Notes: generated from the sequence alone by a model not told the origin. DNA of 64,000 nucleotides from JAZLIT01 sp045617525 (GCA_045617525.1 JAZLIT010000062.1:41952-105951); one strand, 5' to 3'; positions 18,407 through 27,361 are shown, counted from the first letter of the stretch. Numbers and translations are program-made.

Positions 18407-19584
18407 GCTGAAACCCCGCCTTCCGTTTTGACTAAGTTAACGATTTTTTGCGCACCGTCTGCCATAGAGTCTGCGGCTACGATGTTTAAGCCAGATTCAT
18501 TTAATAACTTTTTACCTAAATCAACATTCGTTCCTTCTAAGCGAACAACAAGAGGTACAGCTAGTCCAACTTCTTTCGCAGCGATAATTACACCTTCCGC
18601 AATGATGTCACACTTCATAATTCCTCCAAAGATATTTACGAAAATACCTTTAACATTTGCATCAGATAGGATGATTTTAAACGCTTCTGTAACTTTTTCA
18701 GCTGTCGCGCCGCCCCCAACGTCAAGGAAGTTAGCGGGTGAACCGCCGTAATAGCTAATTGTGTCCATTGTTGCCATAGCTAGACCTGCACCGTTAACCA
18801 TACAGCCAATATTTCCATCTAATGAAATATAGCTTAAATCATATTTAGAAGCTTCGATTTCTTTTGAATCCTCTTCATCAAAATCACGTAATTCTACTAT
18901 ATCTTTGTGGCGATATAGTGCATTTGCATCAAAATTGAATTTCGCATCTAATGCAACAACTTCATCAGAGCCCGTTACTACTAATGGGTTAATTTCTACT
19001 GTTGACGCATCTTTATCCACAAAGGCTTGGTAAATACCGAGCATCAGTTTTACTGTTTTATTTACTAGTTTAGTCGGAATATTCATGTTGAACGCCATGC
19101 GACGTGCTTGGAATGGCATTAAGCCAGTAACCGGATCAATTACCTCTTTAAAGATTTTTTCAGGATTTGTCTCGGCAACTGCTTCGATATCCATACCGCC
19201 TTCTTCCGAGCCCATCATGACAACACTTGACGTTGCACGATCTAAAACTAAGCTTAAATAGTATTCCTTTTGAATATCTGATCCTTCTTCTATATAAAGG
19301 CGTTTAATCTCTTTACCTTCTGGACCTGTTTGATGCGTCACTAAAACTTTACCTAATAATTCTTTAGCATACGCACGAACTTCTTCAAGGTCTTTAGCTA
19401 TCTTTACACCGCCTGCTTTACCGCGTCCACCTGCATGGATTTGTGCTTTCACTACTATTACTTTTGCACCAAGCTCTTTTGCAACCTTTACAGCTTCATC
19501 TGGAGAAAAGGCAACTTTACCATTCGGTACAGCCACACCATATTTCCTCAGAATTTCCTTACCTTGATATTCATGGATATTCAT
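18403..19584 (-). CDS. sucC: Succinyl-CoA ligase (ADP-forming) beta subunit
   Basis: ATP-grasp subunit that binds nucleotide and succinate. 'MNIHEYQGKEILRKYGV' is the classical start. 'KAQIHAGGRGKAGGVK', 'EINPLVV' and 'NIFGGIMKCDIIAEG' are all present. The length of 393 residues is slightly longer than the usual ~386. The 164-base gap upstream (to ylqH) must contain the promoter. No cre or riboswitch was recognised there. Confidence 0.97.
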   Translation of the reverse strand: MNIHEYQGKEILRKYGVAVPNGKVAFSPDEAVKVAKELGAKVIVVKAQIHAGGRGKAGGVKIAKDLEEVRAYAKELLGKVLVTHQTGPEGKEIKRLYIEEGSDIQKEYYLSLVLDRATSSVVMMGSEEGGMDIEAVAETNPEKIFKEVIDPVTGLMPFQARRMAFNMNIPTKLVNKTVKLMLGIYQAFVDKDASTVEINPLVVTGSDEVVALDAKFNFDANALYRHKDIVELRDFDEEDSKEIEASKYDLSYISLDGNIGCMVNGAGLAMATMDTISYYGGSPANFLDVGGGATAEKVTEAFKIILSDANVKGIFVNIFGGIMKCDIIAEGVIIAAKEVGLAVPLVVRLEGTNVDLGKKLLNESGLNIVAADSMADGAQKIVNLVKTEGGVSA

Positions 19585-19748
19585 ATTACATCCTCCAATC
19601 AGACTTTTGGAAATTATTTGTTTTATTGCTATACCTATTTTATCGAATAAGTCTGTAAATGTCTATATTTGTTCTTAGAGTATTAAATTTCATATTTTAT
19701 ACACTTTTATTGTTAAATTTTAAAAAATTAGAAATGGTATTCCTTCAT

Positions 19749-20045
19749 TTATTCTTCAATTCGTTGTAATTTTGCATGTTTTCGGTCTAATCTGTAAATA
19801 AACGCAAAAACTTCTGCTACCGCCTGATATAATTCTTCAGGAATCGATTCATTTAGATCTAATTGACCAAGTAACTCCACTAAACTTGGATCCTCATAGA
19901 TAGGTATATCATAAGCCTCTGCCTGCGCTAAAATATTCTCAGCAATTTTCCCTTTCCCTTTCGCAGAAATAGTAGGTCCGCTATTTTCTGTTGGGTTATA
20001 CGTAAGCGCAATGGCCTCTTTTCGTACAAATTTTTTATCTCTCAT
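19749..20045 (-). CDS. ylqH: YlqH: orphan FlhB C-terminal-domain-like protein
   Basis: 98-residue protein resembling only the cytoplasmic C-terminal part of the export-switch protein FlhB, without its membrane domain. The helical half 'YDIPIYEDPSLVELLGQL' and 'AVAEVFAFIYRLD' is very FlhB-like. At the place of the self-cleaving NPTH loop it reads 'YNPTENS': Asn-Pro-Thr kept, His replaced by Glu. It is co-transcribed (four-base overlap) with the FliK-like ylqG, as in B. subtilis. Function unknown. The pairing with a FliK-like partner suggests an export-switch role, which is inference. Confidence 0.85.
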   Translation of the reverse strand: MRDKKFVRKEAIALTYNPTENSGPTISAKGKGKIAENILAQAEAYDIPIYEDPSLVELLGQLDLNESIPEELYQAVAEVFAFIYRLDRKHAKLQRIEE

Positions 20046-21922
20046 ATTCGTATATCCACTCCATCATAGCCATCATTTGTTGGCTCTTTTTGAATTGGCT
20101 GTATATCTTTTTCAAACGTCTTCATAAATACGCCAGATAAATGATAATCCTTTTCCGCTAAAGCCTTTTTAAGGACTGCTTTTAATGGTTCTGCAAGCCT
20201 ATCTAGTCGCGTATTTTCATTGAATACTGTTACCGTAACAATTCGATTTTGAACCTGCATATCAATAACCGTTTCCTGCAACGCTTCCATTTGCAAATAA
20301 AACAAAACACGCGCATAGTTCGCATCTATTTTCCCATCGTCCTTCATACGACCATTCCATTGCAACGTGGCATCCATTTTCTTCCCTAGAAACTCAAGTG
20401 GCACTTGCATGACAAGCTGTTGCTGATGTCCATTTTCTGTTGATAAAAGCTGCATCCCATTTAGACGAGCCAGTACCACCTCTGCAGAATCTCGTAGTGC
20501 AGGGGAAATTTGCGCATCTTGTAATAGGTTTAAGAGTTGTGGCTTTAACGTTTGAGCCAAGGCATCTATTTGATCACCTTTAGCTGTGGCAAGCATTGCT
20601 TCATAATTTAAGCCTAGTCCACGCATTACTGTTTTCATGGCCTGTTCCATGGATCTTCCATCTAGATTCGATTGAACAAGTTGTTCTGCTTCAGCTGTTG
20701 TAGCTTGAATAAAAGCCATATTCGACTGGCTCGCCATTTGCGCCAATTGTCTAAAACTCGCATTAAATTGCGTTTGATCTGGTTTAATCAGCGAAAATAG
20801 CTGATCTTTCGGTGTCATTCCCTGTTCATTTTGTAATGACGGCTGTGTTAATTGGTTTTGAGAAAAGGCCTTTTGTAGTTGTTCGTTCATCTGTTTCCCA
20901 AAAACATCGAGCACCTGTTTTGATGGCGGCAATTGTGCAAGTCGATCTGCCAATTGTTGCATTTGCATTTTTTGATCAGTTGTTAACGTCGGTTCCTGGG
21001 CAACCCATTGCTTCACATCTTGAATAAGTTGGCTTATTTGTTGCGGTTGACTGTTTGAAATATGAGAAAGAAGCTGACCCGCATTAATCATTTGATTGGC
21101 AACCAGATGGCTTGTTGTTTGCGATGTTGACCAATTAGCTAATGTTGCATTCGGCCCAATAATTCCTGCATTTTTTAATACGTTTAGCATTTGCATTTTA
21201 TTTGTAGCCGGTGCGGATGTATCCGTTAAAGTTTGTACAATCTTCGCCAATATATTCCCCCCAACTTCCGCTTGAAGTGGCTTTTCAATCGTTTGAAGTT
21301 GTTGGATTATAGTTTTTTTTGCATTTACGTTAATTGACTGATCTTGTGTCAATTGTTGCATTAAATTTGTTAATGCCCCGTTCATACCGGTTGGCTTCGA
21401 ACCATGAATTAACGCTTGGAAAACATCGTTTGTGAACGGCATTTTACTTTCTAACATGCGTCCAATAGCTTGTAACGCAACCTCTTTCGTCACTTGATTT
21501 GGCAATGACTTCATCCAAGATTCCGCCTGTATTAGCTGGTCTCGTGCAATGGGTAAATCATTTTTCAATAAATGAGCTAATACTCCGCGCATTTCTGCCG
21601 TTTTCGACAAATTCATTGTGTCGAGAAGTTGATTCATTTGTTGTTGTGAGTTCATCGCCTGGCTCATTGGCCCCGTTACAACCTTTAACTCTACTTGTCC
21701 ACTTGTACTTGTCACTTGAAAGTAATGCGCGTCACCAGCTTTTAAAGGTATTTCTAGCTTCGCTACAAGCTTATTTGCCCCAACTTGAACCTCCGCTGTC
21801 TGACCAGGGTAAAGTTGCTTAATCGAACCGTGAAACACTTGTCCTTCTCTCAATACAAGTTGGCTTTGCTGCCCCTGTATATTAACCTGACCTTGAATTG
21901 AACTAAATGACATTGAACTCAA
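20042..21922 (-). CDS. ylqG: YlqG: large FliK-like protein of unknown function
   Basis: About 626-residue, Gln-rich (over long stretches), mostly helical protein without signal or membrane segments. The C-terminal ~120 residues ('VPLEFLGKKMDATLQW ... VRILFYLQMEAL'-type layout) look like the FliK C-terminal domain. Start choice is uncertain: a TTG at 21922 has AAGGGG at good spacing, while the in-frame GTG six bases upstream is too close to it. It is between rnhB and ylqH in the B. subtilis order. A link to flagellar export is plausible from the FlhB-like partner but unproven. Confidence 0.8.
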   Translation of the reverse strand: MSSMSFSSIQGQVNIQGQQSQLVLREGQVFHGSIKQLYPGQTAEVQVGANKLVAKLEIPLKAGDAHYFQVTSTSGQVELKVVTGPMSQAMNSQQQMNQLLDTMNLSKTAEMRGVLAHLLKNDLPIARDQLIQAESWMKSLPNQVTKEVALQAIGRMLESKMPFTNDVFQALIHGSKPTGMNGALTNLMQQLTQDQSINVNAKKTIIQQLQTIEKPLQAEVGGNILAKIVQTLTDTSAPATNKMQMLNVLKNAGIIGPNATLANWSTSQTTSHLVANQMINAGQLLSHISNSQPQQISQLIQDVKQWVAQEPTLTTDQKMQMQQLADRLAQLPPSKQVLDVFGKQMNEQLQKAFSQNQLTQPSLQNEQGMTPKDQLFSLIKPDQTQFNASFRQLAQMASQSNMAFIQATTAEAEQLVQSNLDGRSMEQAMKTVMRGLGLNYEAMLATAKGDQIDALAQTLKPQLLNLLQDAQISPALRDSAEVVLARLNGMQLLSTENGHQQQLVMQVPLEFLGKKMDATLQWNGRMKDDGKIDANYARVLFYLQMEALQETVIDMQVQNRIVTVTVFNENTRLDRLAEPLKAVLKKALAEKDYHLSGVFMKTFEKDIQPIQKEPTNDGYDGVDIRI

Positions 21923-21928
21923 CTTCAC

Positions 21929-22699
21929 TCACCCCTTTGCTATGATTGATTTAATCGGTTCAAACGACTTTCTATGATGAACGGTTGGACCATATTGTTC
22001 AATTGCTTGCAAATGTTGCTTTGTGCCATAGCCTGCATGCTGTGCGAAACCATACGCTGGGAATTGTTCATGTAATTTTTCCATATATTCATCTCGTGCT
22101 GTTTTTGCCAAAATAGATGCCGCTGCTATTGCTAAGCTTTTTGCATCGCCTTTAATTATTGATGCTTGCGGAATTTCTATATCAAGTGTCATTGCATCCG
22201 CCAACACAAATTGAGGTTGGATTGCTAAACCTTCAATGCTTGCTTTCATCGATTGACGCGTTGCTTCATAAATATTTAAACGGTCGATTTCATCTTCACT
22301 TTGAAAATGTATTTCGTAAGCAAGGGCATATTCCCTAATACGTACTGCAAATTCATTACGTTTATCTTTTGATAATTGCTTTGAATCATTAATGCCTAAT
22401 AATTCCTCACAATAATTTGGTAAAACAACGGCAGCTGTTACAACTGGACCTGCTAGTGGACCGCGCCCCGCTTCATCAGTACCTGCAATTAATGCACCCG
22501 CAAAGGGCAAGTAGGAACCATCAAACTGTAGCTTTTCTGTATGCGCTCCTTGTAATTGTTGTTCTTTTTCTAGTCGTTTTTGAAATTGTGCCCATACTTT
22601 TACTACACCGCTACGCTCATCTTCTTGAATCGGTGCCATCCAATCCTCAATTTGTGTCGCCGCTTTTAATGCTTCTGTAATTTCTTTAATAGTTTTCAT
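21929..22699 (-). CDS. rnhB: Ribonuclease HII
   Basis: Removes RNA from RNA/DNA hybrids and starts ribonucleotide excision. The catalytic 'GTDEAGRGPLAGPV' block supplies the first Asp-Glu pair. Further motifs are 'FVLADAMTLD' and 'AAASILAKTARDEYM'. I choose the ATG giving 'MKTIKEITEAL' (256 residues) because GGGGA lies six bases upstream. An ATG five codons earlier would have no site. The N-terminal ~70-residue extension before the catalytic domain is normal for the Bacillus enzyme. Confidence 0.96.
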   Translation of the reverse strand: MKTIKEITEALKAATQIEDWMAPIQEDERSGVVKVWAQFQKRLEKEQQLQGAHTEKLQFDGSYLPFAGALIAGTDEAGRGPLAGPVVTAAVVLPNYCEELLGINDSKQLSKDKRNEFAVRIREYALAYEIHFQSEDEIDRLNIYEATRQSMKASIEGLAIQPQFVLADAMTLDIEIPQASIIKGDAKSLAIAAASILAKTARDEYMEKLHEQFPAYGFAQHAGYGTKQHLQAIEQYGPTVHHRKSFEPIKSIIAKG

Positions 22700-22807
22700 T
22701 TGAATTCCCCACATCTATATCTATATTCTCACTTATTTTATCGACCTATTCTGTTATTAGTAGACAATGAAACGACAAGTTTTTCAAGGAAATCCTTTCC
22801 TAAACAA

Positions 22808-22841
22808 AAGAAAAACCTTCTCCACAAATGCGGGGAAGGTT
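22808..22841 (-). terminator. Rho-independent terminator of rbgA
   Basis: Stem AACCTTCCCC / GGAGAAGGTT (one mismatch) on the minus strand followed by TTTTTC. It sits nine bases beyond the rbgA stop and separates it from rnhB. Confidence 0.8.
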
Positions 22842-22849
22842 CATCGTAT

Positions 22850-23851
22850 TTATTCTTGATCTTGGACTTGATCTTGGACTTGATCTTGTTCTTGGTCTGA
22901 TTCTTTCTCTTCTTGTTGCTTTTGCTGTCTCATTAATTGATTTCTTTGTTTACGTTCTTCGTTTTCTTGTAGGATTAGTACTTCAAGTTTTTCTTTCTCC
23001 ACTTGATCTTCCACAAAATCAAACGTCAACTTACCTAAGTATTCATCACGAATATCACGAATAATTAGAACCGCTACTTGATCGTAATCAATTTCGCCAC
23101 CTTGTCCAAAAACGCGACGTAAGCGCCCGATATGATCGAATGTAACGACTAAGTCTTCATCTACAGCATCAATCCCGTAACGTTCCATCATTCGCCCCGG
23201 ATAATGTTTTGACAAGAAGTTCAAACCATAAACAGCTAGGTCTTCCATATTCATAATTGTATCTTTAATCGCACCTGTAACCGCAAGTTTATAGCCAATT
23301 TCTTGGTCTTCGAATTTTGGCCATAAAATCCCTGGCGTATCAAGTAGTTCAATTTCTTTACCTACTTTAATCCATTGCTGCGCCTTTGTGACACCAGGCA
23401 TATTTCCTGTTTTCGCTAGGTTCTTTCTCGCTAACCGATTGATTAGCGTAGATTTCCCAACGTTAGGAATTCCTACGATCATCGCGCGGATTGCACGTGG
23501 CTTCATACCGCGTGATCTCATACGCTCCCATTTATCTGCTAAAACTTCTTGCGCAGCTTTATTTACCGATTGTAAGCCTTTTCCTTCAAATGAGTTAATC
23601 GCAACCGCTCTGTGGCCACGCTCTTCAAAGTAGGCAATCCAGCGACGTGTTTCATACTCGTCTGCCATGTCATACTTATTTAAAATAAGCAAACGTGGTT
23701 TTTGATTAATTACCTCATCGATCATTGGATTACGTGATGATAGTGGTAATCGCGCATCCACTAATTCAAAAATAATATCTACTAGCTTTAATTTTTCCGA
23801 AACTTGACGGCGAGCTTTCGCCATATGTCCCGGGAACCATTGTATCGTCAT
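22850..23851 (-). CDS. rbgA: Ribosome biogenesis GTPase RbgA (YlqF)
   Basis: Circularly permuted GTPase needed for late 50S assembly. G4 'NKYD' (58-61) precedes G1 'GIPNVGKST' (127-135) and G3 'DTPG' (171-174), the order diagnostic of the family. The N-terminal 'QWFPGHMAKA' is also typical. The protein is 333 residues, longer than the ~282-residue B. subtilis protein as I recall it. The extra is a charged, Gln-rich tail after about residue 300 ending in a repeated 'DQVQ' unit encoded by 12-bp tandem repeats. Confidence 0.96.
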   Translation of the reverse strand: MTIQWFPGHMAKARRQVSEKLKLVDIIFELVDARLPLSSRNPMIDEVINQKPRLLILNKYDMADEYETRRWIAYFEERGHRAVAINSFEGKGLQSVNKAAQEVLADKWERMRSRGMKPRAIRAMIVGIPNVGKSTLINRLARKNLAKTGNMPGVTKAQQWIKVGKEIELLDTPGILWPKFEDQEIGYKLAVTGAIKDTIMNMEDLAVYGLNFLSKHYPGRMMERYGIDAVDEDLVVTFDHIGRLRRVFGQGGEIDYDQVAVLIIRDIRDEYLGKLTFDFVEDQVEKEKLEVLILQENEERKQRNQLMRQQKQQEEKESDQEQDQVQDQVQDQE

Positions 23852-23904
23852 TGATGTTTCCTCCTAATGCTTAAAAGGACGAGCCAATTTGACTGCCTTT
23901 CATA

Positions 23905-23941
23905 AAAAGAAGAGGAGTAGTTACTTACGCTCCTCTTTCTT
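23905..23941 (-). terminator. Rho-independent terminator of lepB
   Basis: Stem AAGAGGAGyg / ctCTCCTCTT on the minus strand with a loop of about 13 bases, followed by CTTTTTATG. It is placed seven bases after the lepB stop and upstream of rbgA. Confidence 0.8.
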
Positions 23942-23947
23942 GCTATT

Positions 23948-24499
23948 TTATTTTACAATTTTTATTTCTTTTAATGGCCAAAATACAAAGTTCGTACTAC
24001 CAACAATTTCATCGATATTAACAAGACCAATATGGCGACTATCCTTACTGTAACGACGATTGTCTCCTAAAACAAGAACTTGACCTTCTGGAATTACATC
24101 TATCGTTGGATCAAGATCATTTAATGAGAAATCTCCCGTTAAATTCCCTTCGATCAATTGTTCTTTATAGTCGGCTAAATACGGCTCATCTAATGCCTCA
24201 CCATTGATGAATAGTTGGTCATCAATATATTCAACATAATCTCCCGGCAGACCTATTACACGTTTAATATAGTCTTTTTGCTCAGGTGCATGGAAAACAA
24301 CAATATCGTAGCGATCTGGATCACCAATTTTATTTACGATCATTCGATCTCCATTCACTAAAGTTGGCATCATTGAATCTCCATCAACTACGATTGGTGT
24401 AAATAGAAAATAACGAACAAGAGCAGCGATCGCAAAGGCAATAAGTAAGGCTTTAATCCATTCCCATAACTCATTTTTTTCTTTTTTTGTTTGTTCCAC
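23948..24499 (-). CDS. lepB: Type I signal peptidase
   Basis: Membrane protease that removes signal peptides on the outer face. There is a single N-terminal membrane segment (about 15-34). The catalytic Ser-Lys dyad is S42 in 'VDGDSMMPTL' and K79 in 'DYIKRVIGLPGD', and box E is 'LGDNRRYSKDSR'. It has 183 residues, as for Gram-positive SipS/T-type enzymes. The position between rplS and rbgA is common in Bacillales. Confidence 0.96.
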   Translation of the reverse strand: MEQTKKEKNELWEWIKALLIAFAIAALVRYFLFTPIVVDGDSMMPTLVNGDRMIVNKIGDPDRYDIVVFHAPEQKDYIKRVIGLPGDYVEYIDDQLFINGEALDEPYLADYKEQLIEGNLTGDFSLNDLDPTIDVIPEGQVLVLGDNRRYSKDSRHIGLVNIDEIVGSTNFVFWPLKEIKIVK

Positions 24500-24708
24500 T
24501 TAGTTGTCCCCCTTGTCTATCAACTCTTATTGTAAACGATTAAGGCTTATGTAGCAAAAAAAGCGACTAATTTATATTGCGAAAAGGACCTATATGTCCC
24601 GATAAAATAAATACTGATTTGAGAAATTGTTTCCGCTCGCTTTTCCTTGTAAATAATGAGCTACAATCCATGTAACTCAAGAAAAAAAGGTTTAATAGTT
24701 AATCTACT

Positions 24709-24744
24709 AAAAAATAGACAAAATCCAAAACAGGATTTTGTCTA
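24709..24744 (-). terminator. Rho-independent terminator of rplS
   Basis: A perfect 12-bp stem (TAGACAAAATCC / GGATTTTGTCTA) with a six-base loop and six T on the minus strand. It is about 50 bases beyond rplS. The rest of the gap to lepB (about 210 bases) shows no clear feature apart from the expected lepB promoter. Confidence 0.93.
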
Positions 24745-24792
24745 TCATTTAGATGTTGTGCAGGCACAACCCTAGTATTAGCTAAATACTGA

Positions 24793-25137
24793 TTAGCGAA
24801 TTTCTTTAATACGAGCTTTTTTACCACGTAGGTTACGTAGGTAGTAAAGTTTAGCACGACGTACTTTACCTTTACGGATAACTTCTAATTTAGCGATTTT
24901 TGGAGTGTGTACTGGGAAAGTACGCTCAACACCAACGCCGTAAGAAATTTTACGTACTGTGAAAGTTTCGCTAATTCCGCCACCACGACGTTTAATAACT
25001 ACACCTTCGAATAATTGGATACGCTCACGAGTACCCTCAACAACTTTAACGTGTACCTTAACAGTGTCACCAGGACGGAATGTAGGTAAGTCAGAACGAA
25101 GTTGATCTTTAGTGATTTCAGTAATAATGATTGACAT
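24793..25137 (-). CDS. rplS: 50S ribosomal protein L19
   Basis: 114-residue protein at the 30S-50S interface. 'FRPGDTVKVHVKVVEGTRER', 'QLFEGVVIKRRGGG' and 'YYLRNLRGKKARIKEIR' are the family's hallmark blocks. Good GGAGAG ribosome site. It lies downstream of trmD behind a structured leader. Confidence 0.98.
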   Translation of the reverse strand: MSIIITEITKDQLRSDLPTFRPGDTVKVHVKVVEGTRERIQLFEGVVIKRRGGGISETFTVRKISYGVGVERTFPVHTPKIAKLEVIRKGKVRRAKLYYLRNLRGKKARIKEIR

Positions 25138-25144
25138 AGTTTTC

Positions 25145-25240
25145 TCTCCTTAGACAGATGCTCATGCACGCACAATCTTGGCCACAGCGGAACACCGTAA
25201 TTCAGTACTCCACATAGAAGCACAGAATAGATGATATCAC
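25145..25240 (-). promoter_or_regulatory. Probable ribosomal protein L19 leader (autoregulatory mRNA)
   Basis: About 95 transcribed bases between trmD and rplS with several short pairings on the minus strand, e.g. around GTGTTCCGC...GTGCGTGCATGAGCA, ending just before the GGAGAG of rplS. A conserved L19 leader occurs at exactly this place in Bacilli. The assignment rests on position and apparent structure, as I could not run a covariance model. Confidence 0.5.
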
Positions 25241-25272
25241 ACATGAAATAGACGTGCAAGCATATGACTTTA

Positions 25273-26001
25273 TTATTTTTGTTCTTTTAGTTGATTAATG
25301 ATTGCAAGTTGCTTTGGTGTAAGCTCCAATACCTCTAATAAATCCGGTCTACGCTCTAATGTACGCTTAAACGACTGCTCTTCACGCCACGCATCAATTT
25401 TCGCATGGTTACCTGACAATAATATATCAGGTACCTTCATGCCTCTAAAATCAGAAGGTCGCGTATAATGAGGATGCTCTAATAAGCCCGTTGAGAATGA
25501 ATCTTGAATATGAGAATCAGCTTGTCCTAAAACACCAGGAAGTAAACGTACAACAGCATCAATAACCGTCATCGCAGGAAGCTCGCCACCCGTTAACACG
25601 AAATCTCCAATCGAAATCTCATCAGTTACTAGATGTTCACGAATACGTTCATCATATCCTTCATAATGGCCGCAAAGGAATACTAAATCTTCCTCCTTAG
25701 CAAGCTCTTCAGCCTTCTTTTGCGTGAAGCGCTCACCTTGTGGGCACATTAGGATAACGCGCGGTTTACGCCCCTCTGTAATCGCTTCTACAGCGTTAAA
25801 CATCGGCTCAGCCTTTAGCACCATGCCTGCACCACCACCATATGGATAATCATCCACTTGCTTATGTTTATTACCGCTATAATCACGAATATCAGTAACT
25901 GCTAATTCAACAGCACCTTTTTCTTGCGCTTTTTTTAAAATAGACGCACCAAATACACCTTCAAACATTGGAGGAAATAAGCTTAATACATGAATTTTCA
26001 T
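25273..26001 (-). CDS. trmD: tRNA (guanine-37-N1)-methyltransferase
   Basis: SPOUT-class enzyme making m1G37, which prevents frameshifting. The trefoil-knot motifs 'LVFLCGHYEGYDERI' and 'EISIGDFVLTGGELPAM' are intact. The length of 242 is normal. The start codon shares its A with the rimM stop (TAATG), so the two are coupled. Confidence 0.98.
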   Translation of the reverse strand: MKIHVLSLFPPMFEGVFGASILKKAQEKGAVELAVTDIRDYSGNKHKQVDDYPYGGGAGMVLKAEPMFNAVEAITEGRKPRVILMCPQGERFTQKKAEELAKEEDLVFLCGHYEGYDERIREHLVTDEISIGDFVLTGGELPAMTVIDAVVRLLPGVLGQADSHIQDSFSTGLLEHPHYTRPSDFRGMKVPDILLSGNHAKIDAWREEQSFKRTLERRPDLLEVLELTPKQLAIINQLKEQK

Positions 26002-26519
26002 TACAATAAGCCTTCCATTACGTGAATCGTAATTTTCTTTTCTTCAACATTGATTTCTTTCACAACGTCTCCAATGTAAGGTATATAATGTTTTTTTCCA
26101 CCCGCAGCTTTAATTTCCCAAACATCATTAGCACCCGTTGATAAAATATCCGTTACGACACCGATTAATTCTCCGTCTTCTGAGAATACCTCACACTCTT
26201 TAATTTCGAAGTGATAATATTCATTCTCTAAAAGCTCGTCATCCTTTAATTGATCGCTACTCACTTTTAGTAAGCCTTCTTTAAAAGGTTCAACAAGACC
26301 CATATTATAGTATCCTTCTAACGTTACTAAAATAAAGTTTTTATGACGACGCGTACTTTCAATCGTTACCCAAATTGGATGCTTATCATCTTTTTTAAAT
26401 ACAGCTAATTTATTACCATCAGCAAATCTTGCTTCTTCAAAATCTGTCGTTGAAATAACGCGTAACTCTCCGCGAATGCCGTGCGTATTAACGATACGAC
26501 CTACATTAAACCATTCCAT
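26001..26519 (-). CDS. rimM: 16S rRNA processing protein RimM
   Basis: Chaperone for maturation of the 30S head, binding S19. I start at the ATG giving 'MEWFNVGRIVNTHGIRGEL' (172 residues), which has AGGTGAAC upstream and matches the family start. The open frame runs 17 codons further without a ribosome site. The C-terminal PRC-barrel half holds 'IPYIGDVVKEINVEEKKI'. Next to trmD, as usual. Confidence 0.95.
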   Translation of the reverse strand: MEWFNVGRIVNTHGIRGELRVISTTDFEEARFADGNKLAVFKKDDKHPIWVTIESTRRHKNFILVTLEGYYNMGLVEPFKEGLLKVSSDQLKDDELLENEYYHFEIKECEVFSEDGELIGVVTDILSTGANDVWEIKAAGGKKHYIPYIGDVVKEINVEEKKITIHVMEGLL

Positions 26520-26661
26520 TATGTTCACCTCATTAAAATATAATACGATTGTAGCTCTCCAAGTAGCCACTTACAAGATAAGCTCTTCTTGTTTGAAGAG
26601 GCATGCCTCATTCATTTGATGCGGGACGTTTTATACATCATTTTTAGAGGCATTGATATAA

Positions 26662-26739
26662 AAAAAGAAGGGATAGCGAAAGCCCCCTCCTTTTTTCACA
26701 CAACAAACCTTTCATACATGACTAGTATAAAAGGTTTGA
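26662..26739 (-). terminator. Two consecutive hairpins downstream of khpA
   Basis: The first hairpin after khpA (CAAACCTTT / AAAGGTTTG, around 26704-26739) lacks a T-tract. The second (26662-26698) has a G/C-rich stem with wobble pairs and a run of seven T, and looks like the real terminator. In B. subtilis the small gene ylqD occupies this spot; here I see no gene between khpA and rimM. Confidence 0.7.
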
Positions 26740-26744
26740 TTGTA

Positions 26745-26978
26745 TTAATCCAATATATCGACATACGTCTTTTTCTTATGGTGACCGCCTGCTGATGAAT
26801 ATACAATAGTTCGAATCGCTTTCGCAACCCGCCCTTGCTTGCCTATCACTTTCCCTCGATCCTCTGGATGAACAAAAAGTTTATAAACAATTCGATTTGC
26901 GTTATCGTCCGTCTCAATACGAACGTCTTCTGGAAAATCGACTAATGGTTTCACAATTGCTTCAATCAGCTGTTTCAA
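26745..26978 (-). CDS. khpA: KH-domain RNA-binding protein KhpA (YlqC)
   Basis: 77-residue protein consisting of one KH domain with the GxxG loop in 'VIGKQGRVAKAIRTIV'. In Firmicutes it works with KhpB as a global RNA chaperone affecting cell size and translation. It follows rpsP by 15 bases, the standard neighbour. Confidence 0.95.
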   Translation of the reverse strand: MKQLIEAIVKPLVDFPEDVRIETDDNANRIVYKLFVHPEDRGKVIGKQGRVAKAIRTIVYSSAGGHHKKKTYVDILD

Positions 26979-26993
26979 AAGCGATCCCTCCGA

Positions 26994-27266
26994 TTATTTA
27001 CTGAATTTTTGGTTATGGAATTTCTCCATGATACCTTGTTCTGAGAACAAGTTACGTACAGTATCAGATGGTTTAGCACCGTCAGATAACCATTTAAGAG
27101 CTTTCTCTTCATCGATTAATACTGTTGCTGGATTAGTTAGTGGATTGTAAGTACCAACTGTTTCGATTTGACGACCATCACGTGGTGAACGAGCGTCTGC
27201 AACTACAATACGATAGAAAGGAGATTTGTTAGCTCCCATACGTTTTAAGCGAATTTTAACTGCCAT
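26994..27266 (-). CDS. rpsP: 30S ribosomal protein S16
   Basis: 90-residue protein. The start is set at 'MAVKIRLKRMGAN' because GGAGGTG lies directly upstream and the family begins this way. A longer in-frame extension is unsupported. 'YRIVVADARSPRDGR' and 'IETVGTYNPL' are diagnostic. Part of the ylxM-ffh-rpsP-khpA cluster. Confidence 0.97.
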   Translation of the reverse strand: MAVKIRLKRMGANKSPFYRIVVADARSPRDGRQIETVGTYNPLTNPATVLIDEEKALKWLSDGAKPSDTVRNLFSEQGIMEKFHNQKFSK

Positions 27267-27361
27267 TTTAATAGCACCTCCGAAATAAGTTTCACACAAG
27301 ATATTATATTATCAATGTCTCGTTAGTTTGTAAAGTGTTTTTTCTTTACAAGTACATTTTT

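Noticed and set aside
18326..18751. 141-codon plus-strand open frame over the sucD/sucC junction
   Set aside because: Antisense shadow of two well-conserved genes; no ribosome site and low-complexity composition.
22850..22910. Short tandem repeat considered as a CRISPR-like or satellite array
   Set aside because: Only about three 12-bp copies within the coding end of rbgA and no spacers.
24999..25259. 86-codon minus-strand frame across the rplS leader
   Set aside because: Overlaps rplS in another frame and runs through the leader RNA; not protein-like.
26589..26795. Plus-strand 68-codon frame in the khpA-rimM gap (possible ylqD replacement)
   Set aside because: Wrong strand, crosses the khpA terminator, and has no similarity to YlqD.
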